Shown here in pieces: positions 5,746 to 5,956 of a stretch of 5,956 nt of DNA. The stretch comes from Deltaproteobacteria bacterium (GTDB lineage: Bacteria > Desulfobacterota > DAOWNY01): NCBI GenBank assembly GCA_030642325.1, contig DAOWNY010000115.1, positions 1 to 5,956 on the forward strand, read 5' to 3'. The translations under genes were made by a program, and so were the position numbers. The notes under the pieces were generated by a model. The model was given only the letters and a program-made list of their open reading frames with translations. It was not told where the DNA came from and searched no databases. How positions within the stretch are numbered: the first letter of the stretch is position 1; each line of letters starts with the position of its first letter.

Positions 5746-5956
5746 GCATTACCAGCTTATTAAAATTGTGATGTTGTACTACAACCATTATTTCCGCGAT
5801 TCTTAACACGGGAATACCCTGGTATGGTTTTGGTTTTAACAAATCGGTAGTGCTCCCGGGAAGCTTTAATAAAACCACAATATATAGTATGCATTTCGGC
5901 AACTGTCCCTGCAGGGCCAACACCTTTAAAAATTAGCTGTTTAATCAGTAATAATA
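5746..5956. other. Right-hand non-coding stretch, no gene seen
   Basis: No frame here gives a recognisable protein. It contains several short perfect palindromes besides 5773-5785: ATACC-CT-GGTAT (5814-5825), CCCGGG (5855-5860) and CCCTGCAGGG (5907-5916). It may be the upstream region of a gene beyond the right edge, the distal control region of the MFS gene, or part of a repeat element that includes the 5710-5745 hairpin. Confidence 0.5.
5773..5785. promoter_or_regulatory. 13-bp palindrome GTTGTACTACAAC, GntR-like operator candidate
   Basis: GTTGTA and TACAAC are perfect inverted copies around one base. The inner TGTACTACA fits the GT-A-N-T-AC core described for FadR-subfamily GntR regulators. 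It lies about 195 bp upstream of the MFS gene and could serve it or a rightward gene beyond the window. No regulator gene is visible. Confidence 0.3.

Noticed and set aside
5723..5923. 66-codon minus-strand frame starting at GTG
   Set aside because: No recognisable domain, no Shine-Dalgarno at a proper distance, and its C-terminal codons read into the 5710-5745 hairpin, as expected of a chance frame through a repeat.
1..5956. CRISPR array, tRNA, rRNA, phage or defence genes
   Set aside because: No regularly spaced repeats, no cloverleaf-like or rRNA sequence, and no proteins of these classes were seen.

Overview
The window looks like a piece of a moderately AT-rich chromosome from an anaerobic or facultative bacterium. 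It makes tetrapyrroles by the C5 (glutamyl-tRNA) route and has a System II cytochrome c maturation protein. A ccsA-type gene just upstream of hemA and hemC is an order I associate with Desulfobacterota (former Deltaproteobacteria). Firmicutes have a related hemA-hemX-hemC order. The taxonomic guess is inference from gene order only.

Layout. Positions 1-815 hold the 3' end of a COG3044-type ABC-class ATPase gene, whose stop overlaps the start of a small nitroreductase gene by 4 bp. A 110-bp gap follows, with a fold-back sequence at 835-900. Then come three plus-strand genes: ccsA-like (926-1747), hemA (2048-3313) and hemC (3360-4292). A convergent minus-strand gene for an MFS carrier of the monocarboxylate/oxalate-formate type ends 46 bp after hemC; its probable start is at 5577. 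The last 300 bases or more (5578-5956) hold no convincing gene, but contain a strong 16-bp-arm hairpin, several short palindromes and a fragment that looks like a dispersed palindromic repeat.

How the genes work together. HemA (glutamyl-tRNA reductase) and HemC (hydroxymethylbilane synthase) carry out the first committed step and the tetrapyrrole-assembly step toward uroporphyrinogen. The CcsA-like protein handles heme at the membrane for cytochrome c assembly, so the cluster joins precursor synthesis to heme use. No hemB, hemD, cobA or resB/ccsB partner lies in the window.

Most notable. The 300-bp ccsA-hemA gap is best explained as a small non-coding insertion of about 263 bp (1764-2026), with imperfect inverted ends and flanked by the 9-bp direct repeat AAAAGTTTC. 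Removing it restores a tight 28-nt operon junction with the hemA ribosome binding site intact. A second unexplained signal is a perfect 16-nt inverted match between the gap before ccsA (835-850) and the 3' end of the MFS gene (4330-4345), which brackets the ccsA-hemA-hemC block. I see no clearly new multi-gene system; the interest lies in the repeats and the intergenic structure.
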